NCBI GenBank assembly: GCA_964574495.1
Contig: CAZNNT010000004.1
Span: 1-34,206 of the forward strand
Reading direction: 5' to 3'
From: HO2-45-28 sp964574495
GTDB taxonomy: Bacteria > Patescibacteriota > Minisyncoccia > HO2-45-28
Length of the DNA stretch: 34,206 nucleotides
Below the pieces are notes generated by a model. The model searched no databases, was not told the DNA's origin, and saw only the letters and a list, made by a program, of their open reading frames with translations. The translations under genes and the position numbers were made by a program. This document shows, piece after piece, positions 1 to 8,800 of this stretch (position 1 is the first letter of the stretch; each line of letters opens with the position of its first letter).

Positions 1-952
1 TCTTAATCACTCTCGGCAACTCCGAGTGAGGTATGCCGGCGTTAGATATGAGATAGCCGGAATCGGTGTATTGCTGGGCCGCCGCGCGCACATAATAAGC
101 CAGCCCCAGCTTTTCGCGAATTTCGTCAAACAAACGGCTTGAAGTGTTGCCTCCGAGGATCACGCTCAAAAGGCCGAGAGCGTAACGCCTCCGGTCATAC
201 ATATCGTAACCGCGAAAACCCAAAGCCAGATGGGTCTGGTCGGTTTTTTTAAATTCAAATTTTATGGCGGGCCTGATTTGACTTTCTTTGACTTTCTTTT
301 TTGGATTCGGATGGCCGTGCTTGAATTTTTTAAAGATTCCGGCGATTTTTGATTCCGCCGACTTTTGATCAATATTTCCGGCTGCTATTACTAAAGTGTT
401 TGCGGCCACATATTGCCCTTCTTTATAACCGATAATTTCTTCTCTTTTTATCCTGCGTATGGTCGCGGGCGGGCCGGCTATATCCCATCCGGCGGGCTGG
501 TCGCCGTACAAAAGATCTTCCCAAACCGTAAATATTTTTCTTTGCGGCATATCCTCGTACATGCTGATTTCCTGCAAAATTACGCCGCGTTCGCGCTCAA
601 TTTCTTCCGCTTTAAATAACGGCTCAAGTAAAATGTCCGAAACAATGTCCAAGGCCGCGTCAAAATGCTTGGCCGCGGCTTTAACCCAGTAGCCGGTAAC
701 CTCCTGCGAAGTGAAGGCGTTATGCTCCGCGCCCAAACGATCCAAATCCCGATGCACATCGCCGGCGTTCGGACGATGCTCGGTGCCTTTGAAAAAGAGA
801 TGTTCCAAGAAATGCGATATGCCGTTAGTTCCTTTAGTTTCATATTTTGAGCCGGTGCCGACCAAAACCAAAATAGTCATCGCTTCCGTCCCCGACATGG
901 GTGCGGTAATTATTTTTAATCCGCTTGGCAGAATTTTTTTATAAAATTTCAT
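1..952 (-). CDS. M16 (insulinase/processing-peptidase-like) zinc protease, partial
   Basis: The N-terminal 317 residues of a pitrilysin-family (M16) metallopeptidase are visible; the C-terminus runs off the left edge. The inverted zinc motif HFLEH lies at residues 47-51 (H47, E50, H51 by the family rule), with the downstream ERGVILQEI helix carrying the expected third zinc ligand Glu. The block GAEHNAFTSQEVTGY is also typical of the catalytic M16 half. No signal peptide is present, so it is probably cytoplasmic, like the single-chain bacterial processing-peptidase relatives (YmxG/PqqL class). I chose the ATG at 950-952 because the protein begins directly with the family's usual 'LPSGLKI' strand; no SD is visible. 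Family members degrade or process peptides; the substrate here is unknown. The upstream gene is separated from it by a terminator, so it is probably transcribed separately. Confidence 0.9.
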   Translation of the reverse strand, partial: MKFYKKILPSGLKIITAPMSGTEAMTILVLVGTGSKYETKGTNGISHFLEHLFFKGTEHRPNAGDVHRDLDRLGAEHNAFTSQEVTGYWVKAAAKHFDAALDIVSDILLEPLFKAEEIERERGVILQEISMYEDMPQRKIFTVWEDLLYGDQPAGWDIAGPPATIRRIKREEIIGYKEGQYVAANTLVIAAGNIDQKSAESKIAGIFKKFKHGHPNPKKKVKESQIRPAIKFEFKKTDQTHLALGFRGYDMYDRRRYALGLLSVILGGNTSSRLFDEIREKLGLAYYVRAAAQQYTDSGYLISNAGIPHSELPRVIK

Positions 953-976
953 ATTTTAAATATTATCATGGCCGGT

Positions 977-1010
977 AAAAAAATAAAAATGAGCGCGTGA
1001 CATAACGCGC
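977..1010 (-). terminator. Rho-independent terminator after the recO-glyS operon
   Basis: A perfect 6-bp GC stem (GCGCGT / ACGCGC, 993-998 with 1005-1010) and 6-nt loop is followed on the minus strand by a T-rich tract (complement of the A-run at 977-989). It sits just past the stop of the 128-aa gene that ends at 1023. Confidence 0.75.
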
Positions 1011-1022
1011 CCCTGCAAAAAC

Positions 1023-1409
1023 TCACTCTACGTCTATGTTAAGAATCAGCTCGCCATTTTCTTTAATATAACCCTTAAGATTATAACTCATGCCGTCTTC
1101 GCGAAAACCAACGCCCTTTCCGACATTTCCGCGATATGTGCTTGTGACGCCGCTTGGGTCTGTTTTTTTAATAATAATTCTTTCAACGCCCAGGATTCTG
1201 GCAAGTTCTACATACCGCGAGGACCGATCCGCGGCCCTCACTTCACTTTCAGAAAACGGCGTAAAGAAATAATTATTCAGCCAGCCGAGAAAAATAATCG
1301 CGCCAAACCACAAGCCCAGAATTTTAAGCTGACGCCGGCCTAAACGGCCGTCTTTTGCGCGATACCTATATCTGATATGATATTTCGTCCGCCTTATCTT
1401 TCTTTTCAT
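1023..1409 (-). CDS. Small single-pass membrane protein, unknown function
   Basis: A 128-aa protein that I do not recognise. The first ~28 residues are very basic (Lys/Arg/Tyr rich). They are followed by one hydrophobic segment at about 29-49 and then a polar domain of ~80 residues with regular beta-type alternation, ending in ELILNIDVE. By the positive-inside rule the basic N-terminus should be cytoplasmic and the C-terminal domain outside. The N-terminus resembles FtsL/DivIC-type small bitopic proteins in layout only; there is no coiled coil to support that. It is the last gene of the apparent recO / surface protein / glyS operon, 58 nt after glyS, and is followed by a terminator. Confidence 0.6.
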   Translation of the reverse strand: MKRKIRRTKYHIRYRYRAKDGRLGRRQLKILGLWFGAIIFLGWLNNYFFTPFSESEVRAADRSSRYVELARILGVERIIIKKTDPSGVTSTYRGNVGKGVGFREDGMSYNLKGYIKENGELILNIDVE

Positions 1410-1467
1410 CCCGTCTTCTCCGAATTTCTCAAGCCGCGCTTCTTTTTAAATTATACAACTGATTTAT

Positions 1468-2775
1468 TCAGCGTAAAACGCTCAAAAAATGCGTCTCCAA
1501 ATCTTTTATCGCAAAACGCTCCTGTTTTCCCGAATCGCGATCACGGACGGTTACGGTATCGTCTTCCAAAGTTTGGTAGTCAATCGTTACGCACCAAGGC
1601 GTTCCGATTTCGTCTTGCCGGCGGTAGCGCTTGCCTATGTTGCCGTTATCGTCAAACTCAACCGCGCCAAACTCTTTTCTCAAATTTTGATAAACCTCTC
1701 GGGCTTTTTTGACTAAATCGGGTTTATTTTTCACTAACGGGAAAACAGCGATTTTTACCGGAGCAATACTCGGCTTTAATTTTAAATAAGTCCGCGGCTC
1801 TCCGCCAAAATCATCTTCGGCGTATGCCGAAACCAAAACCGCAAGAATCGTCCGGCCCAAACCGAAAGTCGGCTCAACAACATGCGGAACGAATTTTTCG
1901 CCGCTTTGAGGGTCGGTGTAGCGCAAATCAACTCCCGACTCCTTCATATGGCGCGACAAATCGTAGTCCGCGCGATAAGCCAAACCATAAAGTTCTTTTG
2001 TGCCGAAAGGATAATCAAATTCAAAATCAACTGTTCTTTTTGAATAATGCGCTCGCTCGCCTTCCGGCACTTCAAGTTCCGAAACCATATTTTTATCAAT
2101 GCCGACACTCGCAATCCAAGACCATATTTCTCTCTGCCAGTTCTCAAAATGTTTTTCCCATTCGTTCGGAGAGCAAAAATATTCAAACTCCATCAAATCA
2201 AATTCCCTCACGCGGAAAAGAAAATCGCGCGGAGAAATTTCGTTTCTATACGCTTTGCCGATCTGGGCAATGCCAAAAGGGAGAGCCGCGCGCGTCGTAT
2301 CCAAAACATTTTTAAAATTAACAAACATACCCTGCGCAATCTCCCCCCTAAGATAGGCCCTTGAAGTCGCGCCGGAAACGCTTCCTGTTTCAACCGGAAA
2401 CAGAAGATTAAATGTTTTTTTGTCTCCGAGTTTACCGCCGCATTCCGGGCATTTATTTTCATCTTTTACTTGATCCGCCCGAAAACGCCCTTTGCATTTT
2501 TTACATTCAACCATCGGATCGGCAAAATCCTCCAAGTGGCCGCTCGCGCGCCAAACCGCTTCGGGCATTATGGCGGTTGTGGCGATGCCATACATATCTT
2601 CATGATTTTTAACGAAATGATTCCACCATAAGTCCTTTATATTGTGGGCTAACTGGGCGCCGTAGGGTCCCAAATCCCAAAAACCGGCCAGTCCCCCATA
2701 AATTTCAGAAGCCGGATAAACAAATCCGCGTCTTTTAGCGAGCGATATGATTTTTTCCAGATTATTTTCCGTCAT
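1468..2775 (-). CDS. glyQS: Glycyl-tRNA synthetase, alpha2 (single-chain) type
   Basis: A class II aminoacyl-tRNA synthetase of 435 aa that charges tRNA-Gly. The N-terminus (KRRGFVYPASEIYGG, GFWDLGPYG) is diagnostic of the homodimeric GlyRS used by Gram-positives, archaea and eukaryotes, not the alpha2-beta2 form. A zinc knuckle has C91/C94 and C109/C112. Motif 2 is at RNEISPRDFLFRVREFDLMEFEYF-type sequence (about 177-200) and motif 3 is the VVEPTFGLGRT block. The C-terminal anticodon-binding domain (IAPVKIAVFPLV onward) includes RYRRQDEIGTPWCVTIDY. It is short compared with the usual 460-500 aa but has all core motifs. The ATG lies 35 nt after the upstream membrane-protein gene without an evident SD. 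Confidence 0.97.
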   Translation of the reverse strand: MTENNLEKIISLAKRRGFVYPASEIYGGLAGFWDLGPYGAQLAHNIKDLWWNHFVKNHEDMYGIATTAIMPEAVWRASGHLEDFADPMVECKKCKGRFRADQVKDENKCPECGGKLGDKKTFNLLFPVETGSVSGATSRAYLRGEIAQGMFVNFKNVLDTTRAALPFGIAQIGKAYRNEISPRDFLFRVREFDLMEFEYFCSPNEWEKHFENWQREIWSWIASVGIDKNMVSELEVPEGERAHYSKRTVDFEFDYPFGTKELYGLAYRADYDLSRHMKESGVDLRYTDPQSGEKFVPHVVEPTFGLGRTILAVLVSAYAEDDFGGEPRTYLKLKPSIAPVKIAVFPLVKNKPDLVKKAREVYQNLRKEFGAVEFDDNGNIGKRYRRQDEIGTPWCVTIDYQTLEDDTVTVRDRDSGKQERFAIKDLETHFLSVLR

Positions 2776-2810
2776 TTAGAAATTTTAATCGCAAAAGCTC
2801 CGGCTGGCAA

Positions 2811-4718
2811 TCATTCCGTTACTACCCCGTCTCCGGATTTGGTTTGGCTGTCCGACCTTAAAATATCTGTTGTCAAAGCTGGAAGAGCGTCATTTAAAGT
2901 ATTGCCGGTAAAATCGTCCCGACCTTCGGCTAAAATATCAAAAAGTAAAACCGGCGAAGATCCAATCTGGCTAGCCGAAGCTATTAAGCCGAGCTGGAAA
3001 GCCGCCTCTCTTGCCGGCTGGGTTATCCCAACGCCGGCTTTCACATTGCCGGGCCTCCAGACAATTTCGGAGCGAACGGCGTCATAAATCAGGGATTCGT
3101 CGGCGGGCTTAACTACTCCTTTCCAGCGAACATAGGCCGGCAAAGAGGCCTTAACCCTAACGCCGCTGACATCGTTGGATAAATTGGCCAAAGTCCAGAT
3201 AACGGTATAGACCGTTTCTTTGCCGACTCGCGGAGGCAAGGGACCAGAGCCGCCAAGAATTGACGAATAATAAAAACCCTGGCTGGATAACTGCAAATCG
3301 GTTTCAATCTTCAGCTCAATTTCAAATCTTCCCGAAACATCGGCGCCCCCAAAACCTTCCGGCGCGACTCCGGGTTTGATCTCTCCGGTCAATTTAATCA
3401 CGGCGTTTTTTAAACCCTTGCGGGACAAAGAGAGCGCGTCTAAAACCCTGAAACCGAATCCTATCCGCCCCTCTTCTCCCGGATCAAGCAAAACCAAATC
3501 CTTTAAACTGGACGGCGACCAAACAACTTTTTTATCAAATCCGCGATAAGAGCCGGAAAAAACAGAAATGCTGCGCTCGTCAATCGCCTGACCTTCCAGA
3601 TTTACTTCTATGGAAGCGTCGCGAACCGCCTGCAAAAGATTGTTTTTCCAGGCAATCTCCACACTGACTAAATCGCCGGTTTTAACGGCGTTTCCTTCGT
3701 CTTCGCCGTTTATTTTCGCGACCAAATCAATAAACATTCTCCTAATGACGAGCGAATTGGTCGCCGCTCCGTATACCGACAAATTCTGTCCATCCAAAAC
3801 TCCGACTTGAGCCGAAATATTTTTCTGCGACGAGTCCTCTCCTTCAAAAATTCCCGAAATCGTAACGGCTCCCGAGGCGCCCGCGGCAAGATCGCCTAAA
3901 ATCCATCGGCTTTGCCCTTCGGAAGGGCGGGGAGAAGCATTTTTAAAGGTAAAGCCATCAGGGTAAATGACATTAAGCGCGAGATTACGAATCGCGTCTG
4001 AAGAATTGGAAACATAATTTATTTTAAAACTCACCTCCCGCCCCGAATTGATTTCTTGAGGCGCCGCTATTGAAACGCCCACGGGAGAACGAATAATTTT
4101 AACGATCTGATTTTGCGACTTTTCAAAAATCGCGTTGGATCCCTCGGCGCGATATTCAAGGGTCGCTTCGGCCTCGCCTTCAAAATTTTCCGGACCAAAA
4201 ACATAAGCGGCAAAAATTTGCTTTACCACTCCTCCCGACTCAACTTCGCCCACAGAAACCCTTTCTATTAAAAATTGCGTGGGCAATTTATTGACCGGCC
4301 GCGAGCCGTCGGGATATTTAAAACTCAAATCGGCCAAAGCCAATTTTACTTTGTTTTTGTTGTGAATTGATACTTCCCACCTGACCAAATCCCCGCCGGC
4401 CACTTCTTGAGGCACTGAAATTGTTATATCTATATTTCTGGCGGAAATCGCTCCGAAGCCGCCGAAAAGATAGAGCGATGCCGCGACAACCAAGCCCAAA
4501 ACCAAAAGAATCAACGCCCAGATAAAAATTTTCATATTTTTAAAACGCGGCTCTTTCAAGACCTCGGACAAGATTTCTTGCGGCTCTTGGGGTTCCCGCC
4601 AACTTGAACTCGCTTTTTCTGGCCGATAGGGCAATTCCGGCTCCTGAAAACGGCCGCCGAACACTTCGCCTTTTTTGTAAAGACGCTTTTTCAGCCGCTC
4701 TAAACCGTCGTCCGCCAT
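2811..4718 (-). CDS. Large membrane-anchored surface protein with repeated beta-sandwich domains
   Basis: A 635-aa protein with a charged ~60-residue cytoplasmic tail, one transmembrane helix at about 63-86, and a long extracellular part. The extracellular part is built of repeated beta-rich modules of roughly 100-150 residues. Recurring phrases such as 'G..V...I.Y.N.s...i.na.l.v.yP.gf' and 'W.lg.l..g..g.i.i.G.f.g' match the general DUF11/conserved-repeat Ig-like style found in bacterial surface proteins. No catalytic motif, sortase signal or second helix is visible, so it is an N-terminally anchored (type II) exposed protein. It lies 19 nt after recO and 35 nt before glyS in the same direction, which suggests co-transcription. 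An adhesive or structural role is an inference from architecture only. Confidence 0.75.
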   Translation of the reverse strand: MADDGLERLKKRLYKKGEVFGGRFQEPELPYRPEKASSSWREPQEPQEILSEVLKEPRFKNMKIFIWALILLVLGLVVAASLYLFGGFGAISARNIDITISVPQEVAGGDLVRWEVSIHNKNKVKLALADLSFKYPDGSRPVNKLPTQFLIERVSVGEVESGGVVKQIFAAYVFGPENFEGEAEATLEYRAEGSNAIFEKSQNQIVKIIRSPVGVSIAAPQEINSGREVSFKINYVSNSSDAIRNLALNVIYPDGFTFKNASPRPSEGQSRWILGDLAAGASGAVTISGIFEGEDSSQKNISAQVGVLDGQNLSVYGAATNSLVIRRMFIDLVAKINGEDEGNAVKTGDLVSVEIAWKNNLLQAVRDASIEVNLEGQAIDERSISVFSGSYRGFDKKVVWSPSSLKDLVLLDPGEEGRIGFGFRVLDALSLSRKGLKNAVIKLTGEIKPGVAPEGFGGADVSGRFEIELKIETDLQLSSQGFYYSSILGGSGPLPPRVGKETVYTVIWTLANLSNDVSGVRVKASLPAYVRWKGVVKPADESLIYDAVRSEIVWRPGNVKAGVGITQPAREAAFQLGLIASASQIGSSPVLLFDILAEGRDDFTGNTLNDALPALTTDILRSDSQTKSGDGVVTE

Positions 4719-4737
4719 CTAATTATTATATCACTTT

Positions 4738-5283
4738 TCAAAGCTGGCTCATCTTGAGTCCGAGTTCGTAAATTTTACGGATATAGTCCGCCCCCTCGCC
4801 ATCGGCGGCATCAAACCAGTTATTGCCGGTAATGATTTGTTTTTGCGAAGAAACATAGCCAAGACGATGCAGAAGCCGCGCGCGAAAAAGCCCTTCAAAC
4901 CCCCCAGTTGTCAAACACCCGGTGTTTGACAAAACGCCGACCAAAAGATTCCAAACAACTTCGTCTTTTTCTTGGCCTTTTATCAGGCGCTCAACAAAAG
5001 AAAGGGCTTTTTTTAACGACGCGCAGGCCCGCTCATCATACGGAAGCCGTAAGATTTCTTCGGCGTCTGTCAGGCGCATAAACTCCTTGCCTTCTATGAA
5101 AGATAATCTGACCAAAGAATAAAGTCCCAAGTGACTTCGTAATTTTGATTTTTCCAGCCGGATTCCCCGAGCTAAAACAGATATTTTTCCAAAATCTTTG
5201 GTGTAGATATTATATATGCGGTCGGCTTCTCCGAAATCCGTTGCCGATAAAATTATGCCTTCGGTACGGTGAAGGTTATACAT
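4738..5283 (-). CDS. recO: DNA repair protein RecO, shortened
   Basis: RecO helps RecF/RecR load RecA on SSB-coated single-stranded DNA. The N-terminal OB fold is clear: the start YNLHRTEGIILSATDFGEADRI, then YTKDFGKISVLARGIR and K..LR.HLG.Y..V.L.FIEGKEF. The C-terminal part (~80-170) keeps the family's helical segment with 'GLFRARLLHRLGYV'. The usual four-cysteine zinc cluster of many RecO proteins is absent. At 181 aa it is clearly shorter than the common 230-260 aa, so the end is minimal rather than broken: the stop is followed at once by the next gene. The bidirectional terminator at 5301-5338 isolates it from the gene upstream. Confidence 0.85.
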   Translation of the reverse strand: MYNLHRTEGIILSATDFGEADRIYNIYTKDFGKISVLARGIRLEKSKLRSHLGLYSLVRLSFIEGKEFMRLTDAEEILRLPYDERACASLKKALSFVERLIKGQEKDEVVWNLLVGVLSNTGCLTTGGFEGLFRARLLHRLGYVSSQKQIITGNNWFDAADGEGADYIRKIYELGLKMSQL

Positions 5284-5300
5284 AACTCAATTTTAAATCA

Positions 5301-5338
5301 AAAAAACAGGGACTCCAAAGGAGTCCCTCGTCTTTTTT
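5301..5338. terminator. Bidirectional terminator between recO and the 131-aa membrane protein
   Basis: A perfect 9-bp stem AGGGACTCC / GGAGTCCCT (5308-5316 with 5320-5328) has a 3-nt loop and is flanked by an A-run on the left and a T-run on the right, so it works in either direction. On the minus strand it ends the 131-aa membrane-protein gene. Confidence 0.85.
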
Positions 5339-5368
5339 GTCTAACTAACGCGTCTCATCAACCTATAA

Positions 5369-5764
5369 TTAGGATGAATATATCTTCGCCTTGATTTGGC
5401 AGAAACTTAATCTCTTTACAATATAGAAGGGGAGAACTAGCCAAGCCATAAGAATCAAAACTAGCGGGAATACACCAATTACCGATAAAAAAGCTATACC
5501 TACAATAACTGCCACAATGGCAGAAACAATTACGTAAACTACATCTAACATATTGCGCATTTCCAACCCGTTTTCAAAGAGCGTATATCCACGATAGGTC
5601 GCGGATAATATTGCCAGCCCTAAAATGAATATGCCGACAGGAACTAAAATATTACAATCATCCAAATCATCCGACCACCATTCATTCGCTAAATAAAAGC
5701 ACAATCCTCCAACAGCCAACGCCAGGACGACAACTGCGACCCAAGCGAATAAATTTGCGGCCAT
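5369..5764 (-). CDS. Polytopic small membrane protein, unknown function
   Basis: A 131-aa hydrophobic protein with about four predicted helices (approximately 5-27, 41-58, 75-95 and 97-120). It has an acidic, Trp-containing loop (EWWSDDLDDCN) after the first helix and a basic C-terminal tail. I do not recognise a family. The start is set at the ATG at 5762-5764 because GGAGG ends five bases upstream. A GTG six bases further upstream overlaps this SD and is therefore unlikely to be the start. The strong SD and its own terminator make it a stand-alone gene, in contrast to the SD-poor housekeeping genes around it. Confidence 0.7.
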   Translation of the reverse strand: MAANLFAWVAVVVLALAVGGLCFYLANEWWSDDLDDCNILVPVGIFILGLAILSATYRGYTLFENGLEMRNMLDVVYVIVSAIVAVIVGIAFLSVIGVFPLVLILMAWLVLPFYIVKRLSFCQIKAKIYSS

Positions 5765-5825
5765 AATCACCTCCGCTTTTTGCGTGGTTTCAAATTACGG
5801 GCGGCAATTATGCGCCCACTTCATT

Positions 5826-8800
5826 TTATATACCAAATTTCAAAGAGATTGTCAAGCGGTTGGGTTTAAATGATTCGCTAAATAAAATTATTTTAATCCC
5901 CGCCTCTTTTTTAAGGGTTGCCTCAAACTTCTTTACAAAGGCGGCGCCTTTGCTGTCGGTTAATGCGGCAAAAGTTATTTTATCTGACGGTTTAAAACCG
6001 GCTTCTTTTCTTTTCTCCTGAATATGACGGACAAGTTCGCGAAGCTGGCCCTCTTCTTTGAGTTCGGGAGTTATGTTTATGTCTAACTCAACTTCGTCTT
6101 TGATTTTGGGATCAAAAACTATTTTTTTAATATTCACCTCCCCTTCTATTAAATTTAGAAATTCTTTTTTGTTTCGGATTTCGGATTTCGGATTTCGGAT
6201 TTTAAGCAATGCGAGCGGCTGGCGGACTTTAATGCCGGCTTTCGCCCGCGCTTCAAGCCCCAAAGAAACAATCCGTCTCGCCTCGTTCATTTCTTCAACC
6301 AGTTTTTTTTCGGATACTGACGGTTTTTTGAATTTAGTCCATTTTTCCAAATGAATACTGCCATTTTTTATAACTTCTAAAAACATCCTGTCTGTCAAAA
6401 AGGGAATAAAAGGAGCCGCTAATTTTGAAACCTCGCGCAAAGCAAGGCCAAAAATATCGCTTATCTCTTTTTTCTCGGGCTTTGAGCCGAATCTGATGGC
6501 GTCTCTTATCCGCCTGATATACCAGCGCGACAAATCTTCAGCCACGAAGTTTTCAATCATCCGCGCGGCGCGAACAATGTCAAATTTTTCAAGCGCTTCA
6601 GTCGCATCGTATCCAACCTGGTTTAATCTGATGTCCAGCCATTTATTTATAAGAAGCTTCGGCTTTTTTTTCAGGACACTCCCCTTGTCTTTATATGTCC
6701 TCCAATAAACAAATGAATTCCAGAAAATGTTCATGAATCGGCGCGAGGCCTCCGCGATGTCCGATTCTTTAAAAAGTTTTTCGTCCCACGGCTGATTAAC
6801 GGTGTAAAAATACCATCTGACGGCGTCCGCTCCGTATTTTTCAAAAAGCGGCAGCGGTTCAGCCGCGTTGCCCCGCGACTTGGACATTTTTTCGCCTTTT
6901 TCATCAAGAACCAATCCCAAGACCAAAACGTTTTTATAAGGCGCCGGCAATTTCAATAGAGACGAAACGGCAAGCAGCGTATAAAACCAGCCGCGAGTTT
7001 GATCAATGCCTTCGGCAATATAATCAGCCGGATATTGGAGTGCTATTTTTTTATCAAACGGATAATGATCTTGGGCAAAAGGGACGCAGCCGGAATCAAA
7101 CCAGACATCAGCCACTTCTTTCACGCGCGTCATTTCGCCTCCGCATTTGGCACAAGCCAAATCAATCAAATCAATATAAGGCCGGTGCAAATCCAACTCT
7201 CCGGCTCGGTTATAAGGCCAATTATGAAGTTCCAGTTCTTTTGCTTCGCCTGTTTTCGGATACCAGGAAGTTTTATAATCTTTTTCGGGCAATCCTTCAA
7301 GCGCCGCGTTTAACATCCACAGGGGATCGCCGTGGCTCACTATAACAATATTTTTCCCGCGATTATTTTTCGCTATGCGCCTTAATTCCATCATCATTCT
7401 GGATCTGGTGTCACGAAGCGATTCGCCGTTAGGAAACGGCTCGCGCAATTTTCGTTCAAAAGGAAACTCCTTATGTTCTTCCCGGACGCTGCGGCCGTGG
7501 AAATCGCCCGCATCGATGTCGTAAATATTATTATTAATTTCTGTTTTTGCGCCCAAATTTTTAGACAAAATTTCGGCCGTTTGTCTGGCGCGGTTCAGGG
7601 GCGAAGAAATTACCAAATCAATTTTTTCTTTCTTTAGTCCCGCGGCCGCCTTTTTAACTTCCGCTATGCCTTTTTTGGTTAAATGGTTATCGTAATCGCG
7701 TTCGGGGGTTGCGGGTCCGATAATGCCTTTAACGTTATGGTCGGCCTGGCCGTGACGCATTATAAAAATTCTTGCGCTTCTTTCGGGCGCGAATTCATCA
7801 AGTTTGGCGAGCGAACCGATAACTTTTTGATTTGCGCATTTGGCGCATTGCCAAATCGGGAGGGGCGTTCCCCAATATCTTTCGCGCGAAATCGCCCAAT
7901 CAACATTTTCGGAAAGCCATTCGCCGAATCGCCCGTCGCGGATAAATTGCGGATGCCAGCCGATTTTTTTATTTTCGGCGATCATCCGATTTTTAACCGC
8001 CGTTGTTTTTAAAAACCACGAATCTTTCGCGAAATAAATAAGAGGCGACTGACAGCGCCAGCAAAAAGGATAATCGTGCTCGTAAAGTTCGGTCTTAAAA
8101 AGAAGCCGCCGGTTTTTTAAATCTTTAATAATAAGCGGATTGGCGTCTTTGAAATATCTGCCGTCCCAGGCGTACCCGGGAGTTTTCAATTTCCCCTCTT
8201 CGTCCACCGTGACCGGAGTTGGCAATTTCTCTTTTTTGCCTATTTCCTGGTCCTCTCTGCCGAATGCCGGAGCCACATGCAAAATGCCGGTGCCGTCTTC
8301 GGCGGTTACGAAATCCGACTCCGTTATCTTGTAATTGGATGTTGAATGTTGAATGTTAGATATTGGATAAAGCGGCTCATATTCCAGACCGATCAGATCT
8401 TTGCCTTTTTGTTCGTTTATTTCTTTATAATCTTCTTCAAGAACTTCAAGCCGGCTTTTAGCCAAAATCAGCCGCTCGCCGTTTTTTTCAACCGTCGCGT
8501 AGCCGATTTTCGGATTGACCGCCAAAGCAATGTTGCCCGGCAAAGTCCAGGGAGTCGTCGTCCAAACCAATAAATAACTTTTAGGTTGTTTGAGAGAGAA
8601 TTTAACATACACCGATTCGTCTTTTACCTTTTTATAACCCTGCGCGAGTTCGTGCGACGAAAGCGAAGTGCCGCACCGCGGACACCACGGCAAGACCTTG
8701 TAGTCCTTATACAAATATCCGTTTTTCGCGATCTTGGAAAAAACCGACCAGAGCGACTCAATATAGCCATTGGTCATAGTCACGTACGGATTTTTTAAAT

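Noticed and set aside
5782..5820. Possible terminator before ileS end (GGGCG/CGCCC)
   Set aside because: Only 5 bp and no T-run on either strand.
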